This document shows positions 16,801-25,953 of a stretch of DNA of 64,000 nt, piece by piece (within the stretch, counting starts at the first letter, position 1; every line of letters begins with the position of its first letter). The stretch comes from Lewinellaceae bacterium (GTDB lineage: Bacteria; Bacteroidota; Bacteroidia; Chitinophagales; Saprospiraceae). The stretch is from the NCBI GenBank assembly GCA_020636375.1, contig JACJXZ010000011.1:248001-312000 (forward strand), in the 5' to 3' direction. A program made the position numbers and the translations under genes. The notes beneath the pieces were generated by a model. That model made no database searches and had not been told where the DNA came from. It saw nothing but the letters and a program-made list of their open reading frames with translations.

Positions 16801-17532
16801 ATGAAACGAGAAATCCACTCCTGGCACAGCCCGGCCCTGAACAAAACGATGGAAATAGCCGTCTACGGCCATTACGGCTTTGCCCTGCTGCTCTTCCCCA
16901 CCGCTGCGGCGGATTTTCTGGAATACGAGCGTTTTCACCTGATCGATTCCATCAGCCGCCAGATCGAAGAGGGCAAGGTAAAGGTTTTTTCCGTCAACAG
17001 CATCAACGCCGAAAGCTGGCTCAACCAGTACATGCAGCCCCGCCATAAGGCCATCCGCCACCAGCAGTTCAACGAATACATCTTCACCGAGGCTATCCCC
17101 TTCATCAAAAGCATGACCAGCCAGGATACGCCCGTCATAACCAGCGGCGCTTCCTTCGGCGCCCTGCACGCCGCCAACCTGTTCTTCCGCCGCCCCGACC
17201 TCATCAACGGCGTCATCGCCATGAGCGGCGACTACGACCTGAGCTCCTACACCAAAGGCTACCACGACCAGGACGTCTACTTCAACTCGCCCGTCCAGTA
17301 CCTGCCCAACCTGCATGACGATTACTTCCTGCCCCTCATCAAGCAGAGCGGCCACATCCACATCGTCACCGGTTCCGGCGACTGGGAACACCCCGACGCG
17401 TCGCGCCGCCTCTCCGCCATCCTCAGTGCCAGGGGCATCCCCCACGAACTGGACGTCTGGGGCTACGACATCCCGCACGACTGGCCTACGTGGCGCAAAA
17501 TGTTGCCGCATTATCTGGATACGCGGTTTTAG
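16801..17532 (+). CDS. Putative esterase, esterase D/YbbA family
   Basis: A 243-residue cytoplasmic alpha/beta hydrolase. It has the nucleophile elbow GASFGA near residue 117, an acidic residue in SGDYDLSSY, and a C-terminal His in GYDIPHDWPTWRKMLP. The N-terminus HSWHSPALNKTMEIAVYGHY lacks a signal peptide. The family includes S-formylglutathione hydrolase-like and siderophore esterases, and Bacteroidota members are uncharacterised. The bases around 16722 (TATCTTCG) resemble a weak -7 element. The short repeats just downstream suggest transcription ends there. Confidence 0.85.
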   Translation: MKREIHSWHSPALNKTMEIAVYGHYGFALLLFPTAAADFLEYERFHLIDSISRQIEEGKVKVFSVNSINAESWLNQYMQPRHKAIRHQQFNEYIFTEAIPFIKSMTSQDTPVITSGASFGALHAANLFFRRPDLINGVIAMSGDYDLSSYTKGYHDQDVYFNSPVQYLPNLHDDYFLPLIKQSGHIHIVTGSGDWEHPDASRRLSAILSARGIPHELDVWGYDIPHDWPTWRKMLPHYLDTRF

Positions 17533-17836
17533 GGGGGGAAGTATAACCGGGTACATGGGATAGGGTGATGTGGTGAGAGGGTGATGTGGTGAGACGTAAT
17601 GCTGAACAAAACGGTTTTGGATGCAAGGAGCACTGGGCCCTTGGCACTGTATTGAAGCTTCGGCGTGAGACCTCGGTCAAACGCTGGACAAATAGCTGTT
17701 GTCGGTTGCTAGTTGTCAGTTAGGGAACCCAATTGTTCCGGCGGCCCCAAGGCCAAACCGGCAACAACCTGTTGCCAATTATTGGCTGCCGACAGTTGGA
17801 AATAACAGACAACAGTCAACAATCAACGGCCAACTT
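17533..17836. other. Intergenic DNA with short direct and inverted repeats
   Basis: GGGTGATGTGGTGAGA is repeated at about 17562-17592. Around 17697-17825 there is a diffuse inverted pair of GTTGTCGGTTGCTAGTTGTC and ACAGACAACAGTCAACAATC type. No coding potential or RNA gene is evident. Confidence 0.5.
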
Positions 17837-17975
17837 GTCCAGTATTAGACGGATAGCCTGCCCTTGGGCTACCCGTCTAAGGCTGGACACTCCATACCTC
17901 CTGCACACGCTTGGCCTCGACTCCGCTCGGCTTTCCCTCTTCTACTGTCCAACCTTAGACGGGGAGCCTGCCCTT
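17837..17975. repeat. Palindromic intergenic element, copy A with an extra end
   Basis: The main unit (about 17868-17969) has arms GGCTACCCGTCTAAGG(C)TGGACA and the imperfect complement TGTCCAACCTTAGACGGGGAGCC, enclosing a core with CTCCTGCACACGC and TCGACTCCGCTCGG. A third arm, TGTCCAGTATTAGACGG, precedes it at 17837. The same element with perfect arms lies at 38778-38879. Confidence 0.85.
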
Positions 17976-18062
17976 GTGTTAATGGCTTGAAAAACAGATT
18001 TTTATGATTTGAATCAGGCACAGGGAAGAATGGCTCAAACCCTTCCCCGTGCCCCTGAGAGT

Positions 18063-19130
18063 TTAATTGCCGCCTATTGTTATCTTCTCACAAGCTTTAT
18101 CGCTGTTTACGGGGTGTAATACAGTCCGCTTATACCCATCCGGGCAAGTCCAGCACTTCCCGGTCCCGATATCCAGGAAATAATCCCCTTCACATTTTTT
18201 AGCGTCTTCGTTCCTAATGGCTCGTTGATAGTCTGCATGTACCCTTTGGGAGCAGGCCTTTTCAGAGGTGACCGGATGGGCGGTGCGGCTAAAGCCAGAG
18301 GGGCAGCTGTAGCAATTGCCATTGGGATCCCAAAATTGGCCGCCGGCACAATCGGTGCCCAAAAGGCCGCTGCCTCGCCCGTGATTGGTGGCGGAGGCGA
18401 AGCGTTCGAATGCGGCGCGCTCGCAGGCCTTGTCGCTCTTTACGGAAAAGACCGTCCGCTTATACCCACCCGGGCAAGTCCAGCAGGTACCCCCATCTAC
18501 AGGATCATAGAATGTGCCGTCGCCACAGCCTACTTTATCGCCTTGTATGGCGGGCTTATAATCGCTGGTGACGCTTATGTTGATGCCATTGCTGCTACCC
18601 CCGTTGGGCAATACCGCAACCAGTTCAAACTGCTGCTGGGCTTTGCCGTGAAAATCCCACTGCCATAGAATGGCCCTATTCTCTTTGTCTGCATTTTTGA
18701 TGGAAAGATACTTGCCGCTGTGCCGGGCTTTGATGTAGTAGGCATTGCCTTCCGCCGGTTCGAGGGCAAACTGCTGCTGGGCTTTTCCGTGGAAATCCCA
18801 CTGCCAAACCGTCTCGCCATTTTCCTGGCCGGCATTTTTAATGCTGACGTACTTGCCGCTGTGCATCGCCTTAATGTAGTAATAGCCACCACCGGCACTC
18901 TTGAACTCAAACTGTTGCTGGGCTTTGCCGTGAAAATCCCATTGCCAGAGAATGATGCCATTTTCCTGGCCAGCATCCTTGACACTAATGTACTTCCCAC
19001 TGTGGCGGGCCTTCAGGAAATAGGTGCCCTCTGCCACCGGGGAAGGGCCTGATGTTCGCCATGCGCTGCAAACAAAGATGACAACAGCGAGGAGTGCAGC
19101 ACTAAAGCTGATTGAATACATCGTCTTCAT
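18063..19130 (-). CDS. Secreted ricin-type beta-trefoil lectin with Cys-rich repeats
   Basis: A 355-residue exported protein, with a hydrophobic signal over residues 5-23. Residues 35-170 form one beta-trefoil of three repeats, each with Y(F/I)(L/I)KA(R/M)HSGKY, an I-K-NA-x-(Q/K)EN turn and WQWDFHGKAQQQF, the RICIN sugar-binding pattern. The C-terminal half has three modules of the form CWTCPGGYKRT...SDKAC with preceding CGDGTFYDP-type loops, each with four Cys likely paired. It probably binds extracellular glycans. It lies just downstream of a hybrid sensor/regulator on the same strand, with a pair of 21-bp direct repeats between them. Confidence 0.85.
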   Translation of the reverse strand: MKTMYSISFSAALLAVVIFVCSAWRTSGPSPVAEGTYFLKARHSGKYISVKDAGQENGIILWQWDFHGKAQQQFEFKSAGGGYYYIKAMHSGKYVSIKNAGQENGETVWQWDFHGKAQQQFALEPAEGNAYYIKARHSGKYLSIKNADKENRAILWQWDFHGKAQQQFELVAVLPNGGSSNGINISVTSDYKPAIQGDKVGCGDGTFYDPVDGGTCWTCPGGYKRTVFSVKSDKACERAAFERFASATNHGRGSGLLGTDCAGGQFWDPNGNCYSCPSGFSRTAHPVTSEKACSQRVHADYQRAIRNEDAKKCEGDYFLDIGTGKCWTCPDGYKRTVLHPVNSDKACEKITIGGN

Positions 19131-19192
19131 AATTAATCGTTTTAAAGGTTTTTAATTTTATGGAGCCATGGTTAAGCCTGCTAATTAGTGGT

Positions 19193-19230
19193 TGCCTTTT
19201 TCGATTCAAAAGCACCATCTCCAAACAGGC
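19193..19230. repeat. Degenerate single end of the 162-bp MITE family
   Basis: GCCTTTTTCG, AAAGCAC and CTCCAAACA(G)GCTC followed by TTA match, in order and spacing, the terminal 40 bp of the element at 61658-61819 read in reverse complement. No opposite end is found nearby, so this is a solo or decayed terminus. Confidence 0.6.
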
Positions 19231-19273
19231 TCTTACTAGCCTGGCACAAAGATCACCCCAGGCCCGCAGAAGG

Positions 19274-19315
19274 GCTTATACTTATCTTGCAAAGGCTTAT
19301 ACTTATCTTGCAGAG
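19274..19315. promoter_or_regulatory. Two 21-bp direct repeats, candidate AraC-type operator
   Basis: GCTTATACTTATCTTGCA(A/G)AG occurs twice head to tail (19274-19294 and 19295-19315) in the gap between the hybrid regulator and the lectin gene it may control. A period of 21 bp, two helical turns, is how AraC-family proteins usually contact DNA. The site lies about 145 bp upstream of the lectin start. Confidence 0.5.
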
Positions 19316-19350
19316 GAGGGGACGTGTTGAAAATGAGGGAGTTAGAGTTT

Positions 19351-22300
19351 CTAGTCTGCGCGCAATTCACTGGGCGGGAAGCCAAACTCCTCTTTGAACA
19401 TCCTGCTGAAGTACTGGGGGCTCGTAAATCCCACCTCATAGGCGATCTCGGAAACGTTGAGCCCGGAGTTCTGCAGCAGGGCCATGGCTTTTTGAAGGCG
19501 CACGGACCGGATAAACTGTGAAGGGGTTTTGCCGGTAATGGCTTTCAACTTGCGGTACAACTGCGTGTCGCTCATGGCCAGTTTCTGGCTGAGGCCGGGG
19601 ATGGTCAAACCGGTATCGTTTAGCCGCTCCTCAATGGCGAGAATTAATTTTTGGAGGAACTCCTGTTCCCGATCAACTTCGCGGGGGGAATCGGCAGCGG
19701 GCGGTGGTATGGACTGGCTGCTGGTATAGGTCTGGTATTTGGCCTGTAGCAGAGCTCTGAGTTCAAGCAGCTTTCGCAGGCGGACGAGCAGCTCTTTTTT
19801 CTCGAAGGGTTTGGTAAGATACGCATCTGCGCCAAGTTCCAACCCTTCGATTTTTGATGTCATATCGGCCTTAGCCGTCAGCATAATGATGGGGATATGG
19901 CTGGTACGCTCGTCTTGCTTGAGTTCGCCGCAGACCTGATAGCCATCCTTTTCCGGCATCATAACATCAGTAATGATCAGGTCCGGGATGTATTCAAGGG
20001 CCTGATCTATACCCGCCTGCCCATCGGAGGCAAACCTTAAATTATACTCTTGCTCCAATATAAGCCGGAGGTAATCGGCTACGCCCCCCGAATCTTCTAT
20101 GATGAGAATTTCAGGCTGCCCCGTTTTTTCAGAGAGCGCATAGACAGGCTGCGCTTCGGCTTTGGCAACGGAGGCGGTTGTGTCGAACGATAGCGTGCCG
20201 GGAGGGGTAGCCTGGTCGTTGACGATTGGGAGAGACACCGTGAAGATACTGCCCTGGCCCAGTACGCTCTTTACCGTTATGCTGCCGCCGGCCATCTCGA
20301 TCAGCTCCTTCGTCAGGGCCAGCCCGATGCCGGTACCTCCCTGCTCGCCGGTATGGTCTTCTACCTGGAAAAAGCGGTCAAAAATATGCGGAATGGCAGC
20401 TTCTGGTATGCCTTTGCCGGTATCCGAAACTTCGATGACCAGCATATCGCGGAACGTATTCACCTTCAATGCTACATTTCCGCCGGCAGGGGTGAATTTT
20501 ATTGCATTAGATAGCAGGTTATAAAAGACATACTGCATCTTCTCTTCATCAAAATCCATGATTACCGCCGGAGAGGCGTACCGGGCATCCAGGGTGATGT
20601 TTTTATCCAAAGCCAGGGAGTAAAACGAATCGGCGAGGTATTTAATATAAGCAATAATGTTTCCCTTGGTTTTCCGCAGTTGGAGGTTGCCGGCATCCAG
20701 TTTGGAAAGGTCAAGCATTTGGTTGACGAGCCGCAGTAGGCTATCCGTATTGTGCCGGATCAAATCCCGCTCCTTCTCGAATCCCTGAATCTGTTTGTTC
20801 ATCCCCTGTATCACGGTAAGCGGGGTGCGGAACTCATGCGTGATGTTGTTATACAGCCTGGTTTTGAACTGGTCCAGCTCCCGCAGGCGCAAGGCTTCCC
20901 GTTGCTCTATTTGCCGCCTGAGCCAGAACCGGAAGGCCTGGTAGATGCCTCCCGCCAGCAGTAACCCGAACAGGATTCTCGCCAGCCAGGTTTGGTACCA
21001 GTAAGGCAATACCGTAACTTTTACATGGTATTCATTGAGCGGCAGGTGGTCGCGCATAAGCGCGGCCCGCATTTTCAAAGTGTACTTCCCCGGGGGCAGG
21101 TTCTCGTATTTCACCAGGTTGTTATGGCGTTTGGGCTCATTCCAGTCTTTTTCGTAATTGTCCAGGTAATAAGCATAATAGTGGTCATCCGGGCTTCGGA
21201 GGTCGCCCAGTAAAAACTCCAGCGTGAAGTAGCGGTCACCGGGCTGGAGTACAATTTCCTTCATCGGGCCTACTCCCCTGTTTTGAGTCGTCAATTGGCC
21301 GGTACGGCCATCGTATTTAGAAAACTGACTGATAAATACAGGCGCTTTGCCTTTTTCCGGATCCAGATATTGTTTAATGACTTCCTTTGGATAAAAGGCT
21401 ACATTCTTACTCCTCCGATCTGTTCCACCAAAATACAGGCGGCCGTCCTGGGCTCGCAGATAGGAGGTGCGGTTGTATTCCACATCCATGACCAGGGGGT
21501 TGAGCGGAAAGTCCATGAATAAGCCGGTTTGTTGGTCAAAACGAAACAGGCCATGGTTGGTGCTCAGCCAGAGAAAACGGTCCTCTTCCCCGGGCAGTAT
21601 CCCGTAAATGATGTAGTAGTCCGGACGGTTGTCGTCGATGGTGAAATGCTGAATATCGGAAAAGCCGGGAGATATTTTGCTGATGCCGGAACTGTGCCCC
21701 AGCCACATGTTGCCTTGCCGGTCTTCGTAGAAGGAAGAGACGATATTGTTTTGAAGGGCCACCCGGCTTTCCGGCCTGATACTTAGGTGGTGGAGCAGCC
21801 TTCCCTCCCCGGAAAAAACAAATACGCCCTGCCCGAAAGTGCCCAGCCAGACGGTCTGGTCTGACGGGCGCAAGTACATGTCATTAAGGTCTACCAATGT
21901 TCCGGTTAAGGCGGGTATCGGAATCGACTTTATGAACGCCAGGCTCTGCAAATCGTAGATATTGATCTGATCGTCTCCCCACCCGGCAGTCCAAATTTGC
22001 GTGCCCACCAGCAGATGGTTGGTAGTGCCCTCAGACCTGGTATTCCCCGAATAGGGAATGTTTTTGAAACGTTCAAACGCCCCAGTCTCCCAGTCCAGTG
22101 CTTTATGGTCAAAGTATAGCTTGCCTGCTTTATAAACCACAGAATACCAGTTGGGGAAAAACGGAACATCAAGCCATTCTACGGTATCCCTGCGGGGGTC
22201 ATACCTGGAAATACCGGTTTGGGGGCCGTACGTTTTTAAGCCATTCGCCCCGTAAATCCGGCCCTGTTCGTCTTCTGCGAAGCCTCTTATGGTAATCCGG

Positions 22301-23424
22301 GGGATGATGTGAAAGGCATCCGGCTGTTGTATCCATTTCCCGAGCCCCGATTGCATGGCCACAAAAAGCAGGCCGGCCCTGTCGACAAGTATATCCTGCA
22401 CATACATGAAGTTGCTGGCCCTGGGGTTTTGGCCGAGGATGTACGCATTGATCCGAAGTTGTTGCCTGGTACGAAGATCTATCTGGATAAAACTTGTGCC
22501 TCCCGCAAGATAAAGGTGATGGCCAACTGAGCGGATCAAGTCAAAGCGGACCGGGCCCAGGTCGTCGTCTTTCTTGTAGGCAAGCTCTTCATTCGCAATC
22601 CTGCTGATCACTTGATCGTAGGGCATTTGCAGAAAATCATGAACCGACCAATCCGCCAGATCAAGGTAGAACACGACCAAATCCCGGGAGGGAAGCTCCT
22701 CCCGATACCCCCACAAGCGGTTTTGACGATCTACATCCAGGGTTTTATTGGTCATCAATACCAGCTGGGAAGCGGGCAGCCGGAGTTGGCGCTGCACCTG
22801 TCCGGAGGTGTCGAGCAAGGCCAGGCCTGCCGTATCTTTCACGATGCATCCGCCTTGAAATGGCTTTATAACCGGTTCCCCGTAGGTCAGCAGGGGGGGA
22901 TGGGCCATCCGTTTCATGGAATCTGCTCCGGAGGAGCAGTAGAGCTGATAGCGCCGGCGCCCGGTATCCGGATCTTGGGATAATGGATGAATACCCCACA
23001 GTCGGCCTGTTGTTTCCTCCACTTCGATGTAGTCCAGGGCAGCCTGTTTTTGTCCCGGCAGGGCCACCGGGATGGAATCGGTTACCCGGTGCTGCAAAGG
23101 ATCAAAAACGTGTATCTGCCTGCCGGAGTTGAGGTATAATTTTCCCCGGGCGGCTTCAAAAACCTGTTGTTGGTCCGCGAAGGACAAATCCATGCCGATC
23201 TCTATCTGCTGGATTTTGAGGCCATCAAAGAACTCCAGGCCTTTGCCGTAGTGCCCCAGCCATAGCCTGCCCAGGCTATCCTGGTAAAGATTGTGCACCG
23301 CCCCAAAGCTGGCCCGGGTCTCCTCATTGATCAGCTCAAAGGCGTAGTGGCTTTGCGCCGCTGCCGGGCAGGGCAGCCGATAAATGAAAACCACAATGAG
23401 CAGAAACTTGAGGCAGGCCTTCAA
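19351..23424 (-). CDS. Hybrid two-component system sensor/regulator (HTCS)
   Basis: A 1357-residue one-protein phosphorelay. A signal peptide (residues 1-23) precedes about 710 residues of two-component-regulator propeller repeats (for example LYQDSLGRLWLGHYGKGLEF) and a Y_Y_Y domain (residues 745-820). One transmembrane helix follows (LARILFGLLLAGGIYQAF). The cytoplasmic part has a dimerisation domain with His863 in HEFRTPL, an ATPase with YNLLSNAIKFTP and DTGKGIP, a receiver with Asp1153 in ITDVMMPEKDG, and a C-terminal AraC HTH (VSEIAYEVGFTSPQYFSRMF). HTCSs sense oligosaccharides in the periplasm and activate adjacent glycan genes, which here suggests the lectin at 18063. Confidence 0.93.
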   Translation of the reverse strand: MKACLKFLLIVVFIYRLPCPAAAQSHYAFELINEETRASFGAVHNLYQDSLGRLWLGHYGKGLEFFDGLKIQQIEIGMDLSFADQQQVFEAARGKLYLNSGRQIHVFDPLQHRVTDSIPVALPGQKQAALDYIEVEETTGRLWGIHPLSQDPDTGRRRYQLYCSSGADSMKRMAHPPLLTYGEPVIKPFQGGCIVKDTAGLALLDTSGQVQRQLRLPASQLVLMTNKTLDVDRQNRLWGYREELPSRDLVVFYLDLADWSVHDFLQMPYDQVISRIANEELAYKKDDDLGPVRFDLIRSVGHHLYLAGGTSFIQIDLRTRQQLRINAYILGQNPRASNFMYVQDILVDRAGLLFVAMQSGLGKWIQQPDAFHIIPRITIRGFAEDEQGRIYGANGLKTYGPQTGISRYDPRRDTVEWLDVPFFPNWYSVVYKAGKLYFDHKALDWETGAFERFKNIPYSGNTRSEGTTNHLLVGTQIWTAGWGDDQINIYDLQSLAFIKSIPIPALTGTLVDLNDMYLRPSDQTVWLGTFGQGVFVFSGEGRLLHHLSIRPESRVALQNNIVSSFYEDRQGNMWLGHSSGISKISPGFSDIQHFTIDDNRPDYYIIYGILPGEEDRFLWLSTNHGLFRFDQQTGLFMDFPLNPLVMDVEYNRTSYLRAQDGRLYFGGTDRRSKNVAFYPKEVIKQYLDPEKGKAPVFISQFSKYDGRTGQLTTQNRGVGPMKEIVLQPGDRYFTLEFLLGDLRSPDDHYYAYYLDNYEKDWNEPKRHNNLVKYENLPPGKYTLKMRAALMRDHLPLNEYHVKVTVLPYWYQTWLARILFGLLLAGGIYQAFRFWLRRQIEQREALRLRELDQFKTRLYNNITHEFRTPLTVIQGMNKQIQGFEKERDLIRHNTDSLLRLVNQMLDLSKLDAGNLQLRKTKGNIIAYIKYLADSFYSLALDKNITLDARYASPAVIMDFDEEKMQYVFYNLLSNAIKFTPAGGNVALKVNTFRDMLVIEVSDTGKGIPEAAIPHIFDRFFQVEDHTGEQGGTGIGLALTKELIEMAGGSITVKSVLGQGSIFTVSLPIVNDQATPPGTLSFDTTASVAKAEAQPVYALSEKTGQPEILIIEDSGGVADYLRLILEQEYNLRFASDGQAGIDQALEYIPDLIITDVMMPEKDGYQVCGELKQDERTSHIPIIMLTAKADMTSKIEGLELGADAYLTKPFEKKELLVRLRKLLELRALLQAKYQTYTSSQSIPPPAADSPREVDREQEFLQKLILAIEERLNDTGLTIPGLSQKLAMSDTQLYRKLKAITGKTPSQFIRSVRLQKAMALLQNSGLNVSEIAYEVGFTSPQYFSRMFKEEFGFPPSELRAD

Positions 23425-23550
23425 ATTGATACCGGATTAGAGCGTGTTCAGGAATTTGGAAGGGCTCTGTTTTTTATATTAACTCCAGCGTATATGGCGT
23501 ACCGGTGCTTAACCGGCATGGAATATACGAATTGTTAGTGCCAGGCTTCT

Positions 23551-23970
23551 CTATTCATTTTGAATTTTAGCTAAATATTCTCTTGGTGTCAAAATTGACA
23601 ATTCACTTTCTTTGTAATCTTTCGTATTCCTTGTAATTATTATTTCGTGTCCCGACTCCTCTGCGCAATAGTTTTGAACCCCATCTTCGAAATCCTTAAA
23701 TCTTGAATTGGCCGCCTTGTCAATTATTGTCTGTCCAACATTCTCTACATTGACTATCCTTAGAATTTTCTTTGTTTGTGTATCTGCTTTACGCTGATTC
23801 TCCAGTTTCCCGATTATATAGTTTATATTCGTAATGCTTATTGGTGAAACACAAAGTTTGACCTCTGATGATATTGATTCTTCAATTATTTCAGCGATAT
23901 CATCCATAAAAGGTTCTCTATCAAGCAATAAGTCTAAAAGCACATCAGAGTCTAAAAATATTTTTTTCAT
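23551..23970 (-). CDS. PIN-domain toxin (predicted ribonuclease)
   Basis: A 139-residue PIN-fold protein. It has the first acidic residues in IFLDSDVLLDLLLDREPF, a central Glu or Asp in RFKDFEDGVQNYCAEE, and the last Asp in IITRNTKDYKES, so the acidic active-site set looks complete. PIN toxins cleave tRNA, rRNA or mRNA when freed from their antitoxin. It overlaps the antitoxin stop by four bases and is clearly more AT-rich than its neighbours, consistent with acquisition. It is downstream in the operon. Confidence 0.88.
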   Translation of the reverse strand: MKKIFLDSDVLLDLLLDREPFMDDIAEIIEESISSEVKLCVSPISITNINYIIGKLENQRKADTQTKKILRIVNVENVGQTIIDKAANSRFKDFEDGVQNYCAEESGHEIIITRNTKDYKESELSILTPREYLAKIQNE

Positions 23971-24224
23971 TTTCTTAAATATTTTTCTAATAATGCATCT
24001 TGAAGAATTTCCTTGTAAGAGGTAAAATCTGCAGGTAATTTGACTGAGCCTTTTAATTCTCTTACCAATTCCGTTGAGGTCTTTTTCTTCTTTGATTTCT
24101 CGGTTTTTGTCAGAGATTTCAGATATTCCTCAACTATGCTTGATAAGCTTTTGCCACTTGATTTAGCATATTCTTTTGCTTCATCAATGACCATTTGATT
24201 AATTGACAACGTTAATTTACTCAT
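23967..24224 (-). CDS. Antitoxin of the PIN pair, DUF6364-like
   Basis: An 85-residue protein. Residues 1-40 (MSKLTLSINQMVIDEAKEYA, then KSSGKSLSSIVEEYLKSL) form a ribbon-helix-helix-like DNA-binding fold of the DUF6364 type. The C-terminal region (LKGSVKLPADF, YKEILQDALLEKYLRK) is the usual toxin-wrapping tail. It probably neutralises the PIN toxin and represses its own promoter through the TACGTA sites that flank its start codon. It is AT-rich like its partner. Confidence 0.85.
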   Translation of the reverse strand: MSKLTLSINQMVIDEAKEYAKSSGKSLSSIVEEYLKSLTKTEKSKKKKTSTELVRELKGSVKLPADFTSYKEILQDALLEKYLRK

Positions 24225-24243
24225 ACGTATTCTTTTTTACGTA
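24224..24243. promoter_or_regulatory. Paired TACGTA sites, candidate autoregulatory operator
   Basis: Two perfect TACGTA palindromes, at 24224-24229 and 24238-24243, lie 14 bp apart, with the first abutting the antitoxin start codon. Ribbon-helix-helix antitoxins usually bind such short palindromes in tandem. Confidence 0.4.
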
Positions 24244-24464
24244 CAAAGTAATGGGGTTTGTTGGATTTTGTCAAGTGAATCACGTTTTTTTTGCTCGGCA
24301 CTAACTTTTGAATAAACGCCCGCCCACTTGCGTTGCCAGCCTGCAAATCACCCCTTAGCGCGAATCTGTATCCTGCTCCATCAAGTGAGTGGCGAAGCTA
24401 TGCCGCGGCGTATGCAGTATGGACTTCGGGTTTATTCCTGTATATTGCACCCCAAACCAACAGC

Positions 24465-25223
24465 ATGTCCGTAGAAACCAAAGGCGAGCTGCAGGGCCTT
24501 CAGGAAGCCGCCCGGGCGGTAGCCATCACGCTGAGCAAAATGCGGGAACACGCCCGCCCCGGCATGTCGGCCCGGGAACTGGACGAGTACGGCTATGCCC
24601 TGCTGCGGTCGTTCGGCGCCAGCCCGGCACCGATGAAGGATTACAACTTTCCGGGATATACCTGCATCAGCGTCAACCACGAAGTGTGCCACGGCATTCC
24701 CGGCCCGCAGAAAATCCTGCGCGAGGGCGACCTGGTCAACATCGACGTGTCTGCCGAACTGAACGGTTTTTACGGCGACAACGGCGGCTCCTTCATCCTC
24801 GGGCAGGACCGGCAAGGGCTGGCGCCGCTGGTGCAGGCGTCGCAAGAGATCCTCCACCTGGCCATCGGCCGCATCAGGAGCCGGGTGCGGATCGCCGACG
24901 TCGGCGGGTTCATCGAAACGGAAGCCCGGAAGCGCGGGTTCCGGGTGATCAAAAACCTCTGCGGGCACGGCATCGGCCGACGGCTGCACGAAAGCCCGGA
25001 AGAGATTCCCTGTTTCCGGGACCGGCTGAACCGGGGCCGCTTCCGGAAAAACTCGGTCATTGCCGTGGAGACCTTCATCTCCACCGGCGGGAGGTACGCC
25101 TATGAGACGGCCGACGGCTGGACGATGCGGGCCGAGGGCGACAGCTTCGTCGCCCAGCACGAGCACACGATCATCGTGACGGACGGCGAGCCGGTAATCC
25201 TGACCGCCGATAACGGAATTTAA
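24465..25223 (+). CDS. map: Methionine aminopeptidase, type I
   Basis: A 252-residue pita-bread metallopeptidase that removes the initiator Met from nascent proteins. The metal ligands appear in order: Asp in NIDVSAELNGFYGD (two Asp), His in GHGIGRRLHESPEEIP, Glu in AVETF, and Glu in QHEHTIIVT. HEVCHGIP supplies the catalytic His. The ATG at 24465 gives a type I length; an upstream frame to 24333 has no conserved residues. It is a single-copy-looking gene here without the usual ribosomal-protein context, so it may be an extra paralogue. Confidence 0.92.
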   Translation: MSVETKGELQGLQEAARAVAITLSKMREHARPGMSARELDEYGYALLRSFGASPAPMKDYNFPGYTCISVNHEVCHGIPGPQKILREGDLVNIDVSAELNGFYGDNGGSFILGQDRQGLAPLVQASQEILHLAIGRIRSRVRIADVGGFIETEARKRGFRVIKNLCGHGIGRRLHESPEEIPCFRDRLNRGRFRKNSVIAVETFISTGGRYAYETADGWTMRAEGDSFVAQHEHTIIVTDGEPVILTADNGI

Positions 25224-25252
25224 ACCTGCCGGCCAAAAACCATACATCATAA

Positions 25253-25741
25253 ATGAGAAGTTTTCTCCCGCTGCTGTTTTGCCTCGCCTTGCCTTTACTT
25301 TTAGCCGCCCAGCCTGAAAGCCCCCCCGAACTGTTTCACGTCCTGCGGGCCAAAGACAGCCTTCTGTTTGACATAGGGTTCAACACCTGCGACATCGGCC
25401 AGTTTCAGGCCCTGGTGAGCGAGGATCTGGAGTTTTACCACGACCAGTCCGGCATCACCGCATCGAAGGCCGATTTTATCGCCGGCACGGAGAACGGCCT
25501 GTGCAAGCTGCCCTACAAGGCCCGGCGGGAACTGGTGCCCGGCAGCCTGCAGGTTTTTCCGATGAGCAACGACGGACAGCTGTACGGCGCCATCCAAACC
25601 GGGACGCACCGCTTTTACGCCAAATATCCGGACGAGGAGGAAGTGCTGACCTCAACGGCTAAATTCACCCACCTCTGGCTGCTGGAAGAAGGGGAGTGGA
25701 GGCTTTCGAGGGTGTTGAGTTATGACCATCGGGCGGATTGA
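25253..25741 (+). CDS. Secreted NTF2-like (DUF4440) protein
   Basis: A 162-residue protein with signal peptide MRSFLPLLFCLALPLLLAAQ. The body shows the cone-shaped NTF2 fold: helix LLFDIGFNTCDIGQFQALVS, the strand and pocket residues EDLEFYHDQSGIT, and the terminal strand HLWLLEEGEWRLSRVLSYDH. It starts 30 bp after the methionine aminopeptidase and is probably co-transcribed with it. The substrate or ligand is unknown. Confidence 0.8.
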   Translation: MRSFLPLLFCLALPLLLAAQPESPPELFHVLRAKDSLLFDIGFNTCDIGQFQALVSEDLEFYHDQSGITASKADFIAGTENGLCKLPYKARRELVPGSLQVFPMSNDGQLYGAIQTGTHRFYAKYPDEEEVLTSTAKFTHLWLLEEGEWRLSRVLSYDHRAD

Positions 25742-25953
25742 TGGACAGAGGGTAAGTTTATTTGAGGACAGGCGGGATGTGCAGTACGTGGAGATTCGGG
25801 GGTGCCTGGAGTGACGAACCTCCGTAGGCATTTTTTGACATTGGACCGACCATCGTCCATTTTCTCTTTTTTGCCGTCGTTTTTTGCCGTATTTTAAGAC
25901 AGCTTCGTTCAGCCGGATGAAGTTATTTTTTGCCACAATTAAAAGCGCGCTGT

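Noticed and set aside
24333..24464. Upstream start for methionine aminopeptidase
   Set aside because: The extra 44 residues are not conserved-looking and the ATG at 24465 gives the standard type I length.
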